A stretch of DNA of 64,000 nucleotides from Rhizobium sophoriradicis (GTDB lineage: Bacteria > Pseudomonadota > Alphaproteobacteria > Rhizobiales > Rhizobiaceae), in assembly GCF_003939025.1 (NCBI RefSeq), contig NZ_RQIH01000002.1, forward strand, positions 396,188-460,187, read 5' to 3'. The notes beneath the pieces are model-generated. The model did no database searches, was not told the origin of the DNA, and worked only from the letters and a program-made list of their open reading frames with translations. Shown here piece after piece: positions 44,967 through 54,638 of the stretch; within the stretch, counting starts at the first letter, position 1, and each line of letters begins with the position of its first letter. Made by a program: the position numbers and the translations under genes.

Positions 44967-46064
44967 ATGTTTGGCATTTCGCCTCTTGTACGCACCGGCC
45001 TCGCCATCGCGCTGATGGTATTGATGCCTCTCAGCGCCGGGGCGCAGGATGCCTTCAAGGATTTCAAACAGCTCGATTCGACATCGAAGATGCCGAAGCT
45101 CAACGCCTTCATCGCTCCTGGCACCGCGCCCGAAGGCGCAAAACTGCGCGATGTCGCAATGGAAGCCAAGCTGACGACCGACGGCACGGCTGTCGAGGAC
45201 GGCCTGTCCTGGTACGTCTTCAGCCCGATCGCCGGACCGGACGGCAAGCTGCCGCTAATCGCCAGCGCCAAGGGCGGACCCGCCGCCTTCCAACTCGCTC
45301 CAGGCGATTATTTCGTCAATGTCTCCTTCGGCCGTGCCGGCGTCACCAAGAAGCTGACGGTTCCGGCCGACGGTGAGGTCGACAAGCAGGTGATGGTGCT
45401 CGATGCCGGCGGCCTGCTGCTCAATGCCGTCTCCGGCACCGATGCCCGCATCCGACCCGATCAGTTGAGCTTCTCGATCTATTCCTCGGAAGTGCGCGAC
45501 GATGGCGAGCGCGGCCTCGTCGTGGCCGACGTCTCCCCGAACACGGTAGTGCGCCTCAATGCCGGCACCTATCACATCGTTTCCGAATACGGCAACGTCA
45601 ATGCCGTTATCCGCGCCGACATCCAGGTTGATGCCGGCAAACTGACTGAGGCGACGATCCAGCACCGCGCCGCCCAGATCACCTTCAAGCTGGTCTCCGA
45701 AGCCGGCGGCGAGGCGATCGCCGATACGGCCTGGTCGATCCTGACGGCAGCCGGCGACAGCGTCGGCGAAAGCGTCAGCGCCTTTCCAACCATGGTTCTT
45801 GCCGAAGGCGAATATTCGGCCGTTGCCCGCAACAAGGACAAGATCTACCAGCGGGATTTCAAAGTGGTCGCCGGCAGGAACACCGATGTCGAGGTTCTGA
45901 TGAAGGACCAGCAGCCGCAGCAGCCGGCGAGTGCGGCCCGCACGGTGCAGCAGGTGCCCGCCGGCACACCGCCGCCACCGGGCGTCCAGCCGCCCCCCGA
46001 AACGCCTCTGCCCTCCTATGAACAGCTCGTGCCGCAAAGCGGCGACGGCGCCAGCCTGGATTGA
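44967..46064 (+). CDS. Exported hypothetical protein with beta-sandwich-like repeats
   Basis: This 365-residue protein begins with a signal peptide (LVRTGLAIALMVLMPLSAGAQ). The body has repeated beta-rich units (for example LAPGDYFVNVSFGRAG, LNAGTYHIVSEYGN and LAEGEYSAVARNKDK), each a G-x-Y type strand as in carboxypeptidase-regulatory-like folds. A Gln/Pro-rich tail (about residues 317-350) ends it. The ATG at 44967 fits the signal peptide; an in-frame ATG exists at 44925. I cannot name a function; it is probably periplasmic or surface-exposed. Confidence 0.75.
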   Translation: MFGISPLVRTGLAIALMVLMPLSAGAQDAFKDFKQLDSTSKMPKLNAFIAPGTAPEGAKLRDVAMEAKLTTDGTAVEDGLSWYVFSPIAGPDGKLPLIASAKGGPAAFQLAPGDYFVNVSFGRAGVTKKLTVPADGEVDKQVMVLDAGGLLLNAVSGTDARIRPDQLSFSIYSSEVRDDGERGLVVADVSPNTVVRLNAGTYHIVSEYGNVNAVIRADIQVDAGKLTEATIQHRAAQITFKLVSEAGGEAIADTAWSILTAAGDSVGESVSAFPTMVLAEGEYSAVARNKDKIYQRDFKVVAGRNTDVEVLMKDQQPQQPASAARTVQQVPAGTPPPPGVQPPPETPLPSYEQLVPQSGDGASLD

Positions 46065-46193
46065 TTTTCCCGCGCACGCGCCTCGGACGGATGCAAAACT
46101 CACGCGGATCGGCCAGCGCTTTAAGCGCCGGTTTCCATCATTGCTGAAAGATACTTCGAAGAGCAGCCGGGTTCGGAATGCACCGCTTTTATT

Positions 46194-46220
46194 CGACAGC
46201 GCCGAGGTTCGGCGCTGTCG
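46194..46220. terminator. Strong hairpin between the convergent genes
   Basis: A perfect 12-bp stem (CGACAGCGCCGA / TCGGCGCTGTCG) with a three-base loop lies between the 3' ends of the plus-strand exported protein gene and thrS. No clear T-run follows in either direction, so it may work as a bidirectional block or RNA stabiliser. Confidence 0.45.
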
Positions 46221-46234
46221 TATTCCGGCTGTTT

Positions 46235-48241
46235 TCAGGCCGCCTTGGCTTTTCTTGCTTCGGCCTTGCGGCGGATATCAGGCGGTGTCGCCTCGAGCGT
46301 CAGGCTCTCGACCGCAGCGTCGAGCCCCATCGAAACCTGGTCCTGGCTGCCGAGGCGGCGAATGTTGACCGTACGCTCCTCGGCTTCCTTCCTGCCGCAG
46401 ACGATGATGACGGGAACCTTGGTGACCGAGTGCTCGCGGATCTTGTAGTTGATCTTCTCGTTGCGGAAGTCGGTCTCGACGTTGAGACCGGCCTCGCGCA
46501 ACGCCTCGGCCACTTCGAGGCCGTAGGCATCGGCCTCCGAGGTGATCGTCGCGACGACCACCTGCAGCGGCGATACCCAGAGCGGCATGTGGCCGGCGAA
46601 GTTCTCGATCAGGATGCCAAGGAAGCGTTCCATCGAGCCGCAGATGGCACGGTGGATCATCACCGGCTGCGTCTTTTCGGAATTGCTGTCGATGTAGAAG
46701 GCGCCGAAGCGTTCCGGCAAGTTGAAGTCGACCTGCGTCGTGCCGCACTGCCATTCGCGGCCGATCGCATCCTTCAGCGTGTATTCGAACTTCGGACCGT
46801 AGAAGGCGCCCTCGCCCGGCAGGATACCGGTCTTGATGCGGCCCTCGGACTGTGCCTCGATCGTCTTCAAGACGTCGGTCATCACGGCTTCGGCGCGATC
46901 CCAGAGCGCATTGGAACCGACGCGTTTCTCCGGCCGGGTGGAGAGCTTGACGACGATTTCCTTGAAGCCGAAATCTTCATAGACCGACAGGATCAGATCG
47001 TTGATCTTCAGGCATTCGGCCGCCATCTGCTCGTCGGTGCAGAAGATATGCGCGTCGTCCTGCGTAAAGCCGCGCACGCGCATCAGCCCGTGCAGCGCGC
47101 CCGACGGCTCGTAACGATGCACCAGACCGAATTCGGCAAGCCGGATCGGCAGCTCGCGATAGGACTTCAGGCCATGCTTGAAGATCTGCACATGGCCGGG
47201 GCAGTTCATCGGCTTCAGCGCAAAGACGCGGTTGTCGGCTTCCTTGTCTTGTGGGTGCGTCATCGCATGTGCCGATTTCACGGCGAACATGTTCTCCTGA
47301 TACCAGCCCCAGTGACCCGAGGTTTCCCAGAGCGACGTGTCGAGCACCTGCGGCGCGTTGACCTCTTCATAATCGACGGCAAGCCGACGGCGCATATAGG
47401 CAACGAGCGTCTGGAAGATGCGCCAGCCCTTGCCATGCCAGAAGACGACACCGGGGCCTTCCTCCTGGAAGTGGAAGAGATCCATCTCGCGGCCGAGCTT
47501 ACGATGGTCGCGCTTCTCGGCTTCGGCCAGCATATGCAGGTAGTTGTCGAGATCGGCCTGGTCAGCCCATGCCGTGCCGTAGATGCGCGACAGCATGGCG
47601 TTGTTGCTGTCGCCGCGCCAGTAGGCGCCGGCGACCTTCATCAGCTTGAAGGCGGTACCGACCTGACCGGTGGAGGCCATGTGCGGGCCGCGGCAAAGGT
47701 CGAACCAGTCCCCCTGATGATAGATCTTCAGATCCTGCCCTTCCGGGATCGCATCGACGAGCTCGACCTTGTACTGTTCGCCCTTGGCGGCAAAAACTTC
47801 CTTGGCCTTGTCGCGCGACCAGATCTGCTTGGTGAAGGGCGCGTTGCGGGCGATGATCTCCTTCATCTTCTTTTCGATCTTCGGCAGATCGTCGGGCGTA
47901 AACGGCTCGTTCTTGGCGAAGTCGTAATAGAAGCCGTTCTCGATCACAGGGCCGATCGTCACCTGGGTGCCGGGCCAGAGTTCCTGCACGGCTTCGGCCA
48001 TCACGTGCGCGGCGTCATGGCGGATGAGTTCCAGCGCGCGCTGATCCTTGCGGGTGATGATTTCGATCTTGCCATCGGTGACGGCGTCGGAAAGGTCGCG
48101 CACGGCGCCGTCGATCGCAATGGCGACGGCGCTCTTGGCAAGCGACTTGGAAATGGATTCGGCGACATCCTTGCCAGTTGCGCCGGCCGGGAAGCTGCGC
48201 ACGGAACCATTGGGAAATGTCAGGGAAATAGCTTGGGACAT
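46235..48241 (-). CDS. thrS: Threonyl-tRNA synthetase
   Basis: This 668-residue class II synthetase has an N-terminal TGS domain (residues about 1-62, [25 protein letters not shown]), the editing (HxxxH-type) domain with [18 protein letters not shown], the class II core ([35 protein letters not shown] and the final [18 protein letters not shown]) and the anticodon-binding domain. Its start is preceded by a leader with small hairpins. Length and order are standard. Confidence 0.97.
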   Translation of the reverse strand: MSQAISLTFPNGSVRSFPAGATGKDVAESISKSLAKSAVAIAIDGAVRDLSDAVTDGKIEIITRKDQRALELIRHDAAHVMAEAVQELWPGTQVTIGPVIENGFYYDFAKNEPFTPDDLPKIEKKMKEIIARNAPFTKQIWSRDKAKEVFAAKGEQYKVELVDAIPEGQDLKIYHQGDWFDLCRGPHMASTGQVGTAFKLMKVAGAYWRGDSNNAMLSRIYGTAWADQADLDNYLHMLAEAEKRDHRKLGREMDLFHFQEEGPGVVFWHGKGWRIFQTLVAYMRRRLAVDYEEVNAPQVLDTSLWETSGHWGWYQENMFAVKSAHAMTHPQDKEADNRVFALKPMNCPGHVQIFKHGLKSYRELPIRLAEFGLVHRYEPSGALHGLMRVRGFTQDDAHIFCTDEQMAAECLKINDLILSVYEDFGFKEIVVKLSTRPEKRVGSNALWDRAEAVMTDVLKTIEAQSEGRIKTGILPGEGAFYGPKFEYTLKDAIGREWQCGTTQVDFNLPERFGAFYIDSNSEKTQPVMIHRAICGSMERFLGILIENFAGHMPLWVSPLQVVVATITSEADAYGLEVAEALREAGLNVETDFRNEKINYKIREHSVTKVPVIIVCGRKEAEERTVNIRRLGSQDQVSMGLDAAVESLTLEATPPDIRRKAEARKAKAA

Positions 48242-48291
48242 CGAAATTCTCCTTGTCCAGTCCCGCCAACGAATGCGGGTGGTTGAAACGA

Positions 48292-48316
48292 AGCGCCTCC
48301 GTCCTTTGGAGGCGCT
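48292..48316 (-). terminator. Hairpin between the DUF1697 gene and thrS
   Basis: A perfect 9-bp stem (AGCGCCTCC / GGAGGCGCT) with a seven-base loop lies 50 bases upstream of thrS. It is followed on the minus strand by TCGTTTC, a poor T-run. It may end the yidD-DUF1697 transcript or act in the thrS leader. Confidence 0.4.
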
Positions 48317-48362
48317 GCCGCCTGATACCCAGATTTCCCTCGGGAGTAAAGAAGAAGACGGT

Positions 48363-48890
48363 CTACATGATCATCTGAGCGAGGCCGCACACCGTGTTCC
48401 AGTTGCGCATCGTACCGATGCCTATCCGCTTGGTGGTCAGCGCCGAAAGCAGCTTGGACTGGCTCGGCTTGCCGGCGAAATCGATCCAGAGGTCGCCGCC
48501 GACGATTGCGATGCGCTGGCCTTCCGTCATCAGCGGCTTCAAAGCCTCGACCTTCTCAGGGTCGACCGGCAGACGCATCACCCGGACGATCACCTGGTCG
48601 CCGCTGCCGTCCCTGAACGGATTGGTACTGCAAAGCGCCATCCAGGTGCAGTCGCTGCGCACGATGATATCGACATGTTTGCCGAACTTCTCTTCGAAGC
48701 CCTCTTCCAGCGCGACCTCGAGTTCATGCGGCCGCATTTCGTCGGCTTCGAAAACGAGATTGCCGGTTGAAACCAAGGTCCGCGGTTCGCGATAACCCAG
48801 CTCTTTGGCAAGCGCGCGCAAATCTTCCATGATCACGCGGCGATCCGGCGTCAGGACGATGCTGTGCAGGAGAGCGATGAAGGTGCTCAT
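48363..48890 (-). CDS. DUF1697 domain-containing protein
   Basis: This 175-residue protein matches the DUF1697 family: [30 protein letters not shown] at the N-terminus, [13 protein letters not shown] and the C-terminal [10 protein letters not shown]. The family has a ferredoxin-like fold of unknown function. Its start overlaps the yidD stop by four bases (ATGA). Confidence 0.88.
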   Translation of the reverse strand: MSTFIALLHSIVLTPDRRVIMEDLRALAKELGYREPRTLVSTGNLVFEADEMRPHELEVALEEGFEEKFGKHVDIIVRSDCTWMALCSTNPFRDGSGDQVIVRVMRLPVDPEKVEALKPLMTEGQRIAIVGGDLWIDFAGKPSQSKLLSALTTKRIGIGTMRNWNTVCGLAQMIM

Positions 48891-49300
48891 GGCCGCCAGG
48901 ACTCCTCAATTATCCCAGGTGAGAAACGCCAGGGCGTCCACCAGTGGAAGCCGTCGCCGAGCGCTTCGGGCACCGGGTCGAGGCCGCTGGTGCCGCCCGG
49001 GCCGCAGCGGCTGACGCGAAACAGCGTCATCCAGCCGCCGGCCCACAATCCGTGCCGGGCGATCGACTCATAGCCATATTCGGAACAGGTCGGGATATGG
49101 CGGCAGGAATTGCCGACGAAGCCGGAAAGCGTCAACTGATAGAGGCGGATCAGCCCCATGCCGAGCAGGCGGTCGGGACTCTTGCGGAACGCGCCGGTAT
49201 AATTGCGGGAATAACGCGCCGGCCTTCCGCGCGGCTGGCTCGATCCGGCCGCGCCGCCATCGTCCTCATCCTCAGCCTGCCGGACGCAGAACTCGCACAT
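48887..49300 (-). CDS. yidD: Membrane protein insertion efficiency factor YidD
   Basis: This 137-residue protein carries the YidD signature: LIRLYQLTLSGFVGNSCRHIPTCSEYGYESIARHGLWAGGWMTLFRVSRCGPGG in pattern, with conserved cysteines. YidD assists YidC in inserting membrane proteins. An N-terminal extension of about 45 residues with two Cys and an Asp/Glu cluster is less conserved. The usual neighbours (rnpA, yidC) are absent; here it follows an Fe-S scaffold gene after 5 bases and is coupled to the DUF1697 gene. Confidence 0.92.
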   Translation of the reverse strand: MCEFCVRQAEDEDDGGAAGSSQPRGRPARYSRNYTGAFRKSPDRLLGMGLIRLYQLTLSGFVGNSCRHIPTCSEYGYESIARHGLWAGGWMTLFRVSRCGPGGTSGLDPVPEALGDGFHWWTPWRFSPGIIEESWRP

Positions 49301-49305
49301 CTCGG

Positions 49306-49752
49306 TTACGCCTCGATCACTTCCGCCCGTTTCGCCTCGATCTGTCCGATCGCTTCGACGACCGCGTCGAAGGTCAGCATCGTCGAGGCATGGCGGGCCT
49401 TATAGTCGCGCACGGGCAACAGATAGCGCATGTCCTCGAACCGTCCGGTGGGACCCACCCCGTCTGCCTTCAACATGGCAAGCATATCCTGACGGGCCTG
49501 CCGCAATTCACCCGATGTGGCGCCAACGACATGGCGGGCCATGATCGAGGACGATGCCTGGCCGAGTGCGCAGGCTTTCACGTCATGCGAAAAGGCAGTG
49601 ACGACATCGCCGTCCATCTTCAGCCAGATCCGAACCTTCGAGCCGCAAAGCCTGGAGTGTGCCTGTGCGGTCGCATCGGCGTCCGCCAGCGTGCCGGTCA
49701 ACGGAATATTGCCGGCGAATTCGAGGATTTTGCTGTTGTAGATGTCGTCCAT
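49306..49752 (-). CDS. NifU/IscU-like Fe-S cluster assembly scaffold protein
   Basis: This 148-residue protein belongs to the IscU/NifU N-terminal-like scaffold family. Two cluster-ligand cysteines are visible (LCGSKVRIW and KACALGQASSS); the third, usually in a PARxRC-like motif, is replaced in ARHASTML. It is therefore a divergent scaffold or a carrier. The ATG at 49752 is the family start. It heads the yidD-DUF1697 run and diverges from folE. Confidence 0.82.
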   Translation of the reverse strand: MDDIYNSKILEFAGNIPLTGTLADADATAQAHSRLCGSKVRIWLKMDGDVVTAFSHDVKACALGQASSSIMARHVVGATSGELRQARQDMLAMLKADGVGPTGRFEDMRYLLPVRDYKARHASTMLTFDAVVEAIGQIEAKRAEVIEA

Positions 49753-50061
49753 GCTGGGTTTCCGCTCCAAAATCGCTGCGGATCGGCCTTAATGGCGCTG
49801 TTATTGTTATTGAAACAAAAAACACACCGTGTCATCTGAGGATACTTACATAAGGTGGCCGTCTTCCTATATGTATGTCGTTCGAAGGCCATGAAAATGC
49901 AATGGCCTCGTGTAAGTTTGATTGGGAAACCGTGCCGGACGGGCGTTGAATTTGCCCCGAAAGCCCCGGAGCCTGCCAAAGGTGCATGAATTCCCGCATG
50001 GGACTGACCAGTGGCAATTCCGACAGATGGGTTCGCGGTGCGGACCAGGAGACCATTGATC
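49753..50061. other. Divergent promoter region between the Fe-S scaffold gene and folE
   Basis: No gene is supported in these 309 bases. The part near 49790-49860 is AT-rich. An inverted repeat, AGGCCAT (49886-49892) and ATGGCCT (49902-49908), with nine bases between, could be an operator or hairpin. Confidence 0.4.
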
Positions 50062-50676
50062 ATGGACGCCATCGTAAAGAACTTTCCGCAGCCGAACCGC
50101 GACTCGGACCGCCCCTCCCAGCAGGAGGCGGAGGAAGCCGTGCGCGTTCTGCTGCGCTGGGCCGGTGACGATCCGACGCGCGAAGGCCTCATCGAGACAC
50201 CCGCCCGTGTCGCCAAGGCCTATCGCGAGCTCTTCGCCGGTTATGACATGGCGGCCGAGGACGTGCTCGGCCGGACCTTCGAAGAGGTCGCAGGTTACGA
50301 CGACATGGTCCTCGTCAAGGACATTCCCTTCTACTCGCATTGCGAACACCACATGGTGCCGATCATCGGCAAGGCCCATGTCGCCTATATGCCGGATGGA
50401 CGCGTGCTCGGCCTGTCGAAAATTGCCCGTGTCGTCGAGATCTATGGCCGCCGCCTGCAGACGCAGGAAACGATGACGGCCCAGATTGCCCGCGCCATCG
50501 ACGATACGCTGCAGCCGCGCGGTGTTGCAGTGATGATCGAGGCCGAACATATGTGCATGGCGATGCGCGGCGTTCAGAAGCAGGGTTCGACGACGTTGAC
50601 GACCACGTTCACGGGAACGTTCAAGACGGAACCGGCCGATCAGGCCCGTTTCATGAGCATGGTGCGGAGCCGCTGA
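50062..50676 (+). CDS. folE: GTP cyclohydrolase I
   Basis: This 204-residue enzyme makes 7,8-dihydroneopterin triphosphate for folate synthesis. The zinc and active-site motifs are [38 protein letters not shown] and [17 protein letters not shown]. The ATG at 50062 has AGGAGA upstream; the longer frame from 50011 has no family resemblance. hisI follows after 25 bases. Confidence 0.97.
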   Translation: MDAIVKNFPQPNRDSDRPSQQEAEEAVRVLLRWAGDDPTREGLIETPARVAKAYRELFAGYDMAAEDVLGRTFEEVAGYDDMVLVKDIPFYSHCEHHMVPIIGKAHVAYMPDGRVLGLSKIARVVEIYGRRLQTQETMTAQIARAIDDTLQPRGVAVMIEAEHMCMAMRGVQKQGSTTLTTTFTGTFKTEPADQARFMSMVRSR

Positions 50677-50701
50677 TACCGGCTCCCGCAGGAGGGCCGC
50701 G

Positions 50702-51154
50702 ATGAGTCACCTGATCTTCAATCAACCATCCGAGGACAAATCGGCGTTGGAAGACGCCGGCGATTTCACGCCGCGGTTCGACGATCGCGGCCTGATCACC
50801 GCGATCGTCACTGACGCCGGCGACGGCGAACTGCTGATGGTCGCGCATATGAACGCCCAGGCGCTGGCGCTGACCATCCAGACGGGAACGGCCCATTATT
50901 TCAGCCGCTCGCGCGGCAAGATCTGGAAGAAGGGCGAGACCTCGGGCAACCTTCAGACGGTCAAGGAAATTCGCACCGATTGCGATCAGGACGCCATCTG
51001 GCTGAAGGTCGAGGTCGCCGGCCATGACGCCACCTGTCACACCGGCCGCCGCTCCTGCTTCTATCGCACAGTCACGCTTCGGGACGGAAAACCAATGCTC
51101 GATATCGTTGACGACGAACGTCATTTCGATCCGCAGGACGTCTACGGAAAATAG
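50702..51154 (+). CDS. hisI: Phosphoribosyl-AMP cyclohydrolase
   Basis: This 150-residue enzyme opens the purine ring in the third step of histidine synthesis. The family motifs [23 protein letters not shown] and [11 protein letters not shown] contain the zinc-binding cysteines. It is monofunctional, without a HisE domain. It lies 25 bases downstream of folE, a pairing that also occurs in related genomes. Confidence 0.96.
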   Translation: MSHLIFNQPSEDKSALEDAGDFTPRFDDRGLITAIVTDAGDGELLMVAHMNAQALALTIQTGTAHYFSRSRGKIWKKGETSGNLQTVKEIRTDCDQDAIWLKVEVAGHDATCHTGRRSCFYRTVTLRDGKPMLDIVDDERHFDPQDVYGK

Positions 51155-51268
51155 GTCGAACTTCCCGCATTTGCCCCTTATTGTGCCAGAAACTGCTTCT
51201 ATATACCATTTGGCAACTGAACGGGCACACTATGGGACATACGTGTTCTGCTGGGAGGGGAGAGCGCA

Positions 51269-52231
51269 ATGCTGAACTGGAGTCTGCATCGTCAAAGCGC
51301 TGAAGGCGAAGATTCCGGTTCCAGCATGTCGACGATACTCGAGACAATCCCTTCCCCTGCGCCAGCCAAGAAAATCAAGATCGCGCTCGCGCTTGGCGGC
51401 GGCGCGGCCCGCGGCTGGGCCCATATCGGCGTATTGCGCGCCCTTGACGAAGCCGGGGTCGAAATCGGCATGATTGCCGGGACGTCGATCGGCGCCCTGG
51501 TCGGCGGCTGCTATCTTGCCGGCAAACTCGACGAACTCGAAACCTTCGCACGCTCGCTGACCATGCGCCGGATCGCAAGCCTGCTCGATCTGACCATCGG
51601 CGGCAGCGGCCTGTTCGGCGGCATGCGGCTGACCAAGCGCATGCAGGAGCATCTCGAAGGCCTGAATGTCGAGGATCTGGACCGGCCTTTCGTCGCGGTC
51701 GCCGCCGAGGTCAACACCGGCCATGAGGTCTGGATCGCCAATGGTTCGTTGATCACGGCGCTGCGCGCTTCCTATGCCCTGCCCGGCATCTTCGAGCCGG
51801 TGCGCAGCAATCACCGCACGCTGGTCGACGGCGCGCTGGTCAATCCCGTTCCCGTCTCCGTTTGCCGCGCCTATGAGCAGCCGCTGGTCGTCGCCGTCAA
51901 TCTCAATTACGATCTCTATGGCCGCTCGGCCGTCGTCCGGCACAATGCCAGCCTCTCGCCGCAGGAAGTGCAGAAACAGGAAGAGGCGCCCTATGCCCGC
52001 CTCGGAATGACCGGCGTCATGGTGCAGGCCTTCAACATCATCCAGGACAGGATTGCCCGCGCCCGCCTTGCCGGCGATCCGCCCGACATTTCGCTGCAGC
52101 CGCGCCTCAGTTATATCGGTCTTTCAGAATTCCACCGGGCCGGCGAGGCGATCGAACGCGGCTACGAGGAAGCCAGAGCCAGGCTTCCCGAAATCAAGCG
52201 TATGCAGGAAGTCTACGCCACCACTCCGTGA
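51269..52231 (+). CDS. Patatin-like phospholipase family protein
   Basis: This 320-residue protein has a patatin-type acyl hydrolase core: oxyanion hole GGGAARGWAHIGVL at about residues 42-55, nucleophile motif GTSIGALVGG at about 73-82, and the catalytic Asp in VDGALVNPVP. There is no signal peptide, so it is cytoplasmic or membrane-associated, like RssA-type proteins. The ATG at 51269 has GGGGAGAG upstream. It resembles rhizobial RssA-like proteins, but the substrate is not known. Confidence 0.9.
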   Translation: MLNWSLHRQSAEGEDSGSSMSTILETIPSPAPAKKIKIALALGGGAARGWAHIGVLRALDEAGVEIGMIAGTSIGALVGGCYLAGKLDELETFARSLTMRRIASLLDLTIGGSGLFGGMRLTKRMQEHLEGLNVEDLDRPFVAVAAEVNTGHEVWIANGSLITALRASYALPGIFEPVRSNHRTLVDGALVNPVPVSVCRAYEQPLVVAVNLNYDLYGRSAVVRHNASLSPQEVQKQEEAPYARLGMTGVMVQAFNIIQDRIARARLAGDPPDISLQPRLSYIGLSEFHRAGEAIERGYEEARARLPEIKRMQEVYATTP

Positions 52232-52290
52232 GGCGTCGTCCCGCAACAGGCGGCTGGGGACGACGGCATCGTTTGGATAAATAGGCGAGC

Positions 52291-52725
52291 TCAGCCGGCA
52301 ATATAGGCCTTGATATCCTCGGCCTCGCGCACGACTTCGGCAATCCGCGATTTCACCACGTCGCCGATCGAGATGATGCCGGCGAGCTTGCCGTTGCTTT
52401 CCACCGGGACGTGGCGGAAGCGGCGGCTGGTCATCAGTTCCATCAGTTCGTTGACGGTCGTCTCCTCATGGCAGCGATAGACCTTTGCTGTCATGACCTG
52501 GGCAAGCGGCTGGTCAAGACCCTCCTTGCCGTGCTTGGCAATCGCATGCACGAGATCGCGCTCGGTGAACATGCCCGAAATCCGATTGTCCATGCCGACG
52601 ACGACGATGGCGCCGATCTTCTTCTTGCTGAGGATGACGGCTGCCTCGGCGACGGTCGTGTTCGACCCGGCGGTAACGACGTCCCTACCCTTCAGGTCGA
52701 GGATTGCTTTGACTGAACTGGTCAT
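52291..52725 (-). CDS. CBS domain-pair protein
   Basis: This 144-residue protein consists of two CBS domains and nothing else: the first around VTAGSNTTVAEAAVILSKKKIGAIVVV to MFTERDLVHAIA, the second around TVNELMELMTSRRFRHVPVESNGKLAGIISIGDVV. Stand-alone CBS pairs bind adenine nucleotides and regulate partners or sense energy charge. It converges with the patatin gene and lies downstream of rhomboid on the same strand. Confidence 0.92.
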   Translation of the reverse strand: MTSSVKAILDLKGRDVVTAGSNTTVAEAAVILSKKKIGAIVVVGMDNRISGMFTERDLVHAIAKHGKEGLDQPLAQVMTAKVYRCHEETTVNELMELMTSRRFRHVPVESNGKLAGIISIGDVVKSRIAEVVREAEDIKAYIAG

Positions 52726-52820
52726 TCGAACCTCCTATGTCGAAACTGTAACGCTTGTCACAGCTATCCGCGGCGGTTTCTCCCCCCAATCGCGAATGGT
52801 TCGATGGTGCACTGCCCCGC

Positions 52821-53609
52821 TCAGGATTGCAACACATCCTTCTCCGCTTCGGCTGGTTCGATCGGCGGCTGCGGCGCCGCTGGGTCGAACAGCGAAAATA
52901 GAAAGAAGCCGAAGACGAAGCCGCCGATATGCGCGTCCCAGGCAATCTCCTGATCGCTGTCGCCGACGAGCGGGATGCCGACCGCGATCAGGGCGTTGCC
53001 GACCAGCCAGAGCAGCATGAAAAAGACGACGGTCCGGCTCTTCAGCGCCCCGACGATGGAAAGCCGGGCGTTGAGATGCGCCGCCAGCATCGGACGTCGC
53101 TCAGCGGGAAAGGCGAACCGGCAGGCGGCCCCCATCAACCCGGAAATGACGCCGGAAGCGCCGATCAGCAGCGACACGTCTCCCCAGTTGAGCACCGCGT
53201 GCAGGGCGGCGGAGGCGGCGGCGGAAAAGAGCCAGAAGAACACGAATCGCAGCGTCCCGATGCGGCGGACGACCGGGGCGCCGAAGGCCATCAGCCAGAA
53301 GGCATTGAAGACGATATGCTGAACGCTGCCGTGCAGCAGTGAATAGGTGACCGGCGTCCAGAATAGCTCCAGGCCCTGCTGCGACAGCGGAATCACATAG
53401 CGGGCGGGAACGAAGCCAAAGGTGAAGAGCAGCCAGCTGACAGCATCGTCGGACAGCACGAGCGCCTGCACCGCGTAGATGGCGACAAGCAGGCAAAGGC
53501 TGAAGAACAGCGCCGGCGGAAGGTTGAAGACTGGCTCGCGCGGAGGACGTGCCGGCGGGACCTCAAAAGGTTCGGGCGCCTTCTGCGGCTCGCCCGTCTG
53601 CTCATTCAT
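52821..53609 (-). CDS. Rhomboid-family intramembrane serine protease
   Basis: This 262-residue protein has a Pro-rich cytoplasmic N-terminus and six hydrophobic segments. The nucleophile motif GASGVISGLMGA, the catalytic histidine in AWDAHIGGFVFGFFLF, and a conserved HGSVQHIVFNAFWL loop with the first His are all present, so the protease is likely active. The ATG at 53609 has GAGG upstream. A terminator-like hairpin sits 46 bases upstream of the start, which suggests an RNA or attenuator ahead of it. Confidence 0.9.
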   Translation of the reverse strand: MNEQTGEPQKAPEPFEVPPARPPREPVFNLPPALFFSLCLLVAIYAVQALVLSDDAVSWLLFTFGFVPARYVIPLSQQGLELFWTPVTYSLLHGSVQHIVFNAFWLMAFGAPVVRRIGTLRFVFFWLFSAAASAALHAVLNWGDVSLLIGASGVISGLMGAACRFAFPAERRPMLAAHLNARLSIVGALKSRTVVFFMLLWLVGNALIAVGIPLVGDSDQEIAWDAHIGGFVFGFFLFSLFDPAAPQPPIEPAEAEKDVLQS

Positions 53610-53654
53610 CTGTGTTCGCCTCGTTGTGGCCCCAGCCATACAGGAGCGATGGCC

Positions 53655-53815
53655 AAAAAAAAAGCCGCCCGGAATGTCGGGCGGCGTACCGGGAACCCTG
53701 AGGAAAGATCTCGGCCCGGGCAGGTTGTGCAGAACTTCGAAAGTCGAAGTGATGACGCGACAGTGTCACGACAGGCGTCACGCCTCAACCGAAACCCCTT
53801 TTTAACCTTAATGGC
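53655..53815 (-). ncRNA. Candidate structured small RNA with terminator (5' end uncertain)
   Basis: On the minus strand, a GC-rich hairpin (GCCGCCC-type arms, 53664-53685 on the plus strand) is followed by nine T's, a classic rho-independent terminator. Upstream of it on the same strand lie a perfect 7-bp hairpin (ACTTCGA/TCGAAGT, 53734-53750) and a nested hairpin (TGACGC/GCGTCA, 53753-53780). No convincing open reading frame covers the region, and the terminator is ahead of the rhomboid start. It could be a small RNA, or an attenuator in the rhomboid leader. The promoter and 5' end are not identified. Confidence 0.45.
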
Positions 53816-53902
53816 CGGGATCTGGCATGAAATCCGCAAGGTAGAAGTTGTCCGGGCAATGAGTGCCCGAAAATGATCCGGAATGGGACAGGTTGGTGTG
53901 AA

Positions 53903-54517
53903 ATGCGTGTGCAAACGACCATCGAAATTTTTGACTATTGGAACCGTATCCGCGGCGCTGCCGATGCGCCGCTGAAATCCCAGGTCGAACCGTCCGCCGT
54001 ACCCCATCTACTGCAAAGCCTCTTTATTCTTGAGGGGCGCGAGGACGGAGACATCGTTTTCCGGCTCGCCGGCACCCGCATCTGCGACCTCTTTGGACGG
54101 GACCTGCGCGGCGAACGGTTCTCCTCGCTCTGGGCGCATGGCCAGCACGGGGATATCGAACGCACCGCGATCGGCGTCATGGACCACGCCATGCCGGCCC
54201 TGTTCAATGCCACCGGCTACAGCACCGTCGGCCACCAGGCCTCCTTCGAGATCATCATGATGCCGCTGCGCTCGTCGCACGCCGCTTGCGACCGGGTGCT
54301 CGGCGCGATCGCGCCGGTGGCGGCTGCAAGCTGGCTGGAGATCGTGCCGCTCGAATTGCTTGCGCTCGACCGCAGCCGTCTGCTGCCGGAAAAATTCAGC
54401 AAGGTCGCGCCGGCCGAACTGCGCCCGATCAACGAGATCGTCGCGGGAAAAGGCATCGGCTTCGGCCAGGTCATGCGCCGCGTGGTGTCGCAGCTGCTCA
54501 GTGCCGAGGCGCGCTGA
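53903..54517 (+). CDS. PAS-domain (PAS_5-like) protein
   Basis: This 204-residue protein resembles the PAS_5 (DUF1457-type) family: TIEIFDYWNRIRGAADAPLKSQVEPSAVPHLLQSLFILE followed by DIVFRLAGTRICDLFGRDLRGERFSSLW, then a middle PAS-like sheet and a short helical tail. Such proteins lie beside PilZ proteins in many alphaproteobacteria, as here. No output domain is visible, so it probably works through a partner. The start at 53903 is chosen over one 10 codons upstream. Confidence 0.82.
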   Translation: MRVQTTIEIFDYWNRIRGAADAPLKSQVEPSAVPHLLQSLFILEGREDGDIVFRLAGTRICDLFGRDLRGERFSSLWAHGQHGDIERTAIGVMDHAMPALFNATGYSTVGHQASFEIIMMPLRSSHAACDRVLGAIAPVAAASWLEIVPLELLALDRSRLLPEKFSKVAPAELRPINEIVAGKGIGFGQVMRRVVSQLLSAEAR

Positions 54518-54638
54518 GCGTCTCGTTTCAGGACAGCGGCCATACTCGTTTTTGGCTATGTCGGCAGGCGACGAGACAACCTTCTGTTAATGGATTGGCA
54601 GTAAGGATTGGTTTCTGCGATTTTCATGAAGAAGCCTT

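Noticed and set aside
46178..48286. A 702-residue open frame on the plus strand opposite thrS
   Set aside because: It lies wholly antisense to thrS, has low-complexity His/Asp/Arg-rich composition, and arises from the GC-rich codon bias of the real gene.
53606..54007. A 133-residue minus-strand frame across the rhomboid upstream region
   Set aside because: It reads through the terminator hairpin, has no ribosome binding site and is Arg/Cys-rich, so a non-coding RNA is the better reading.
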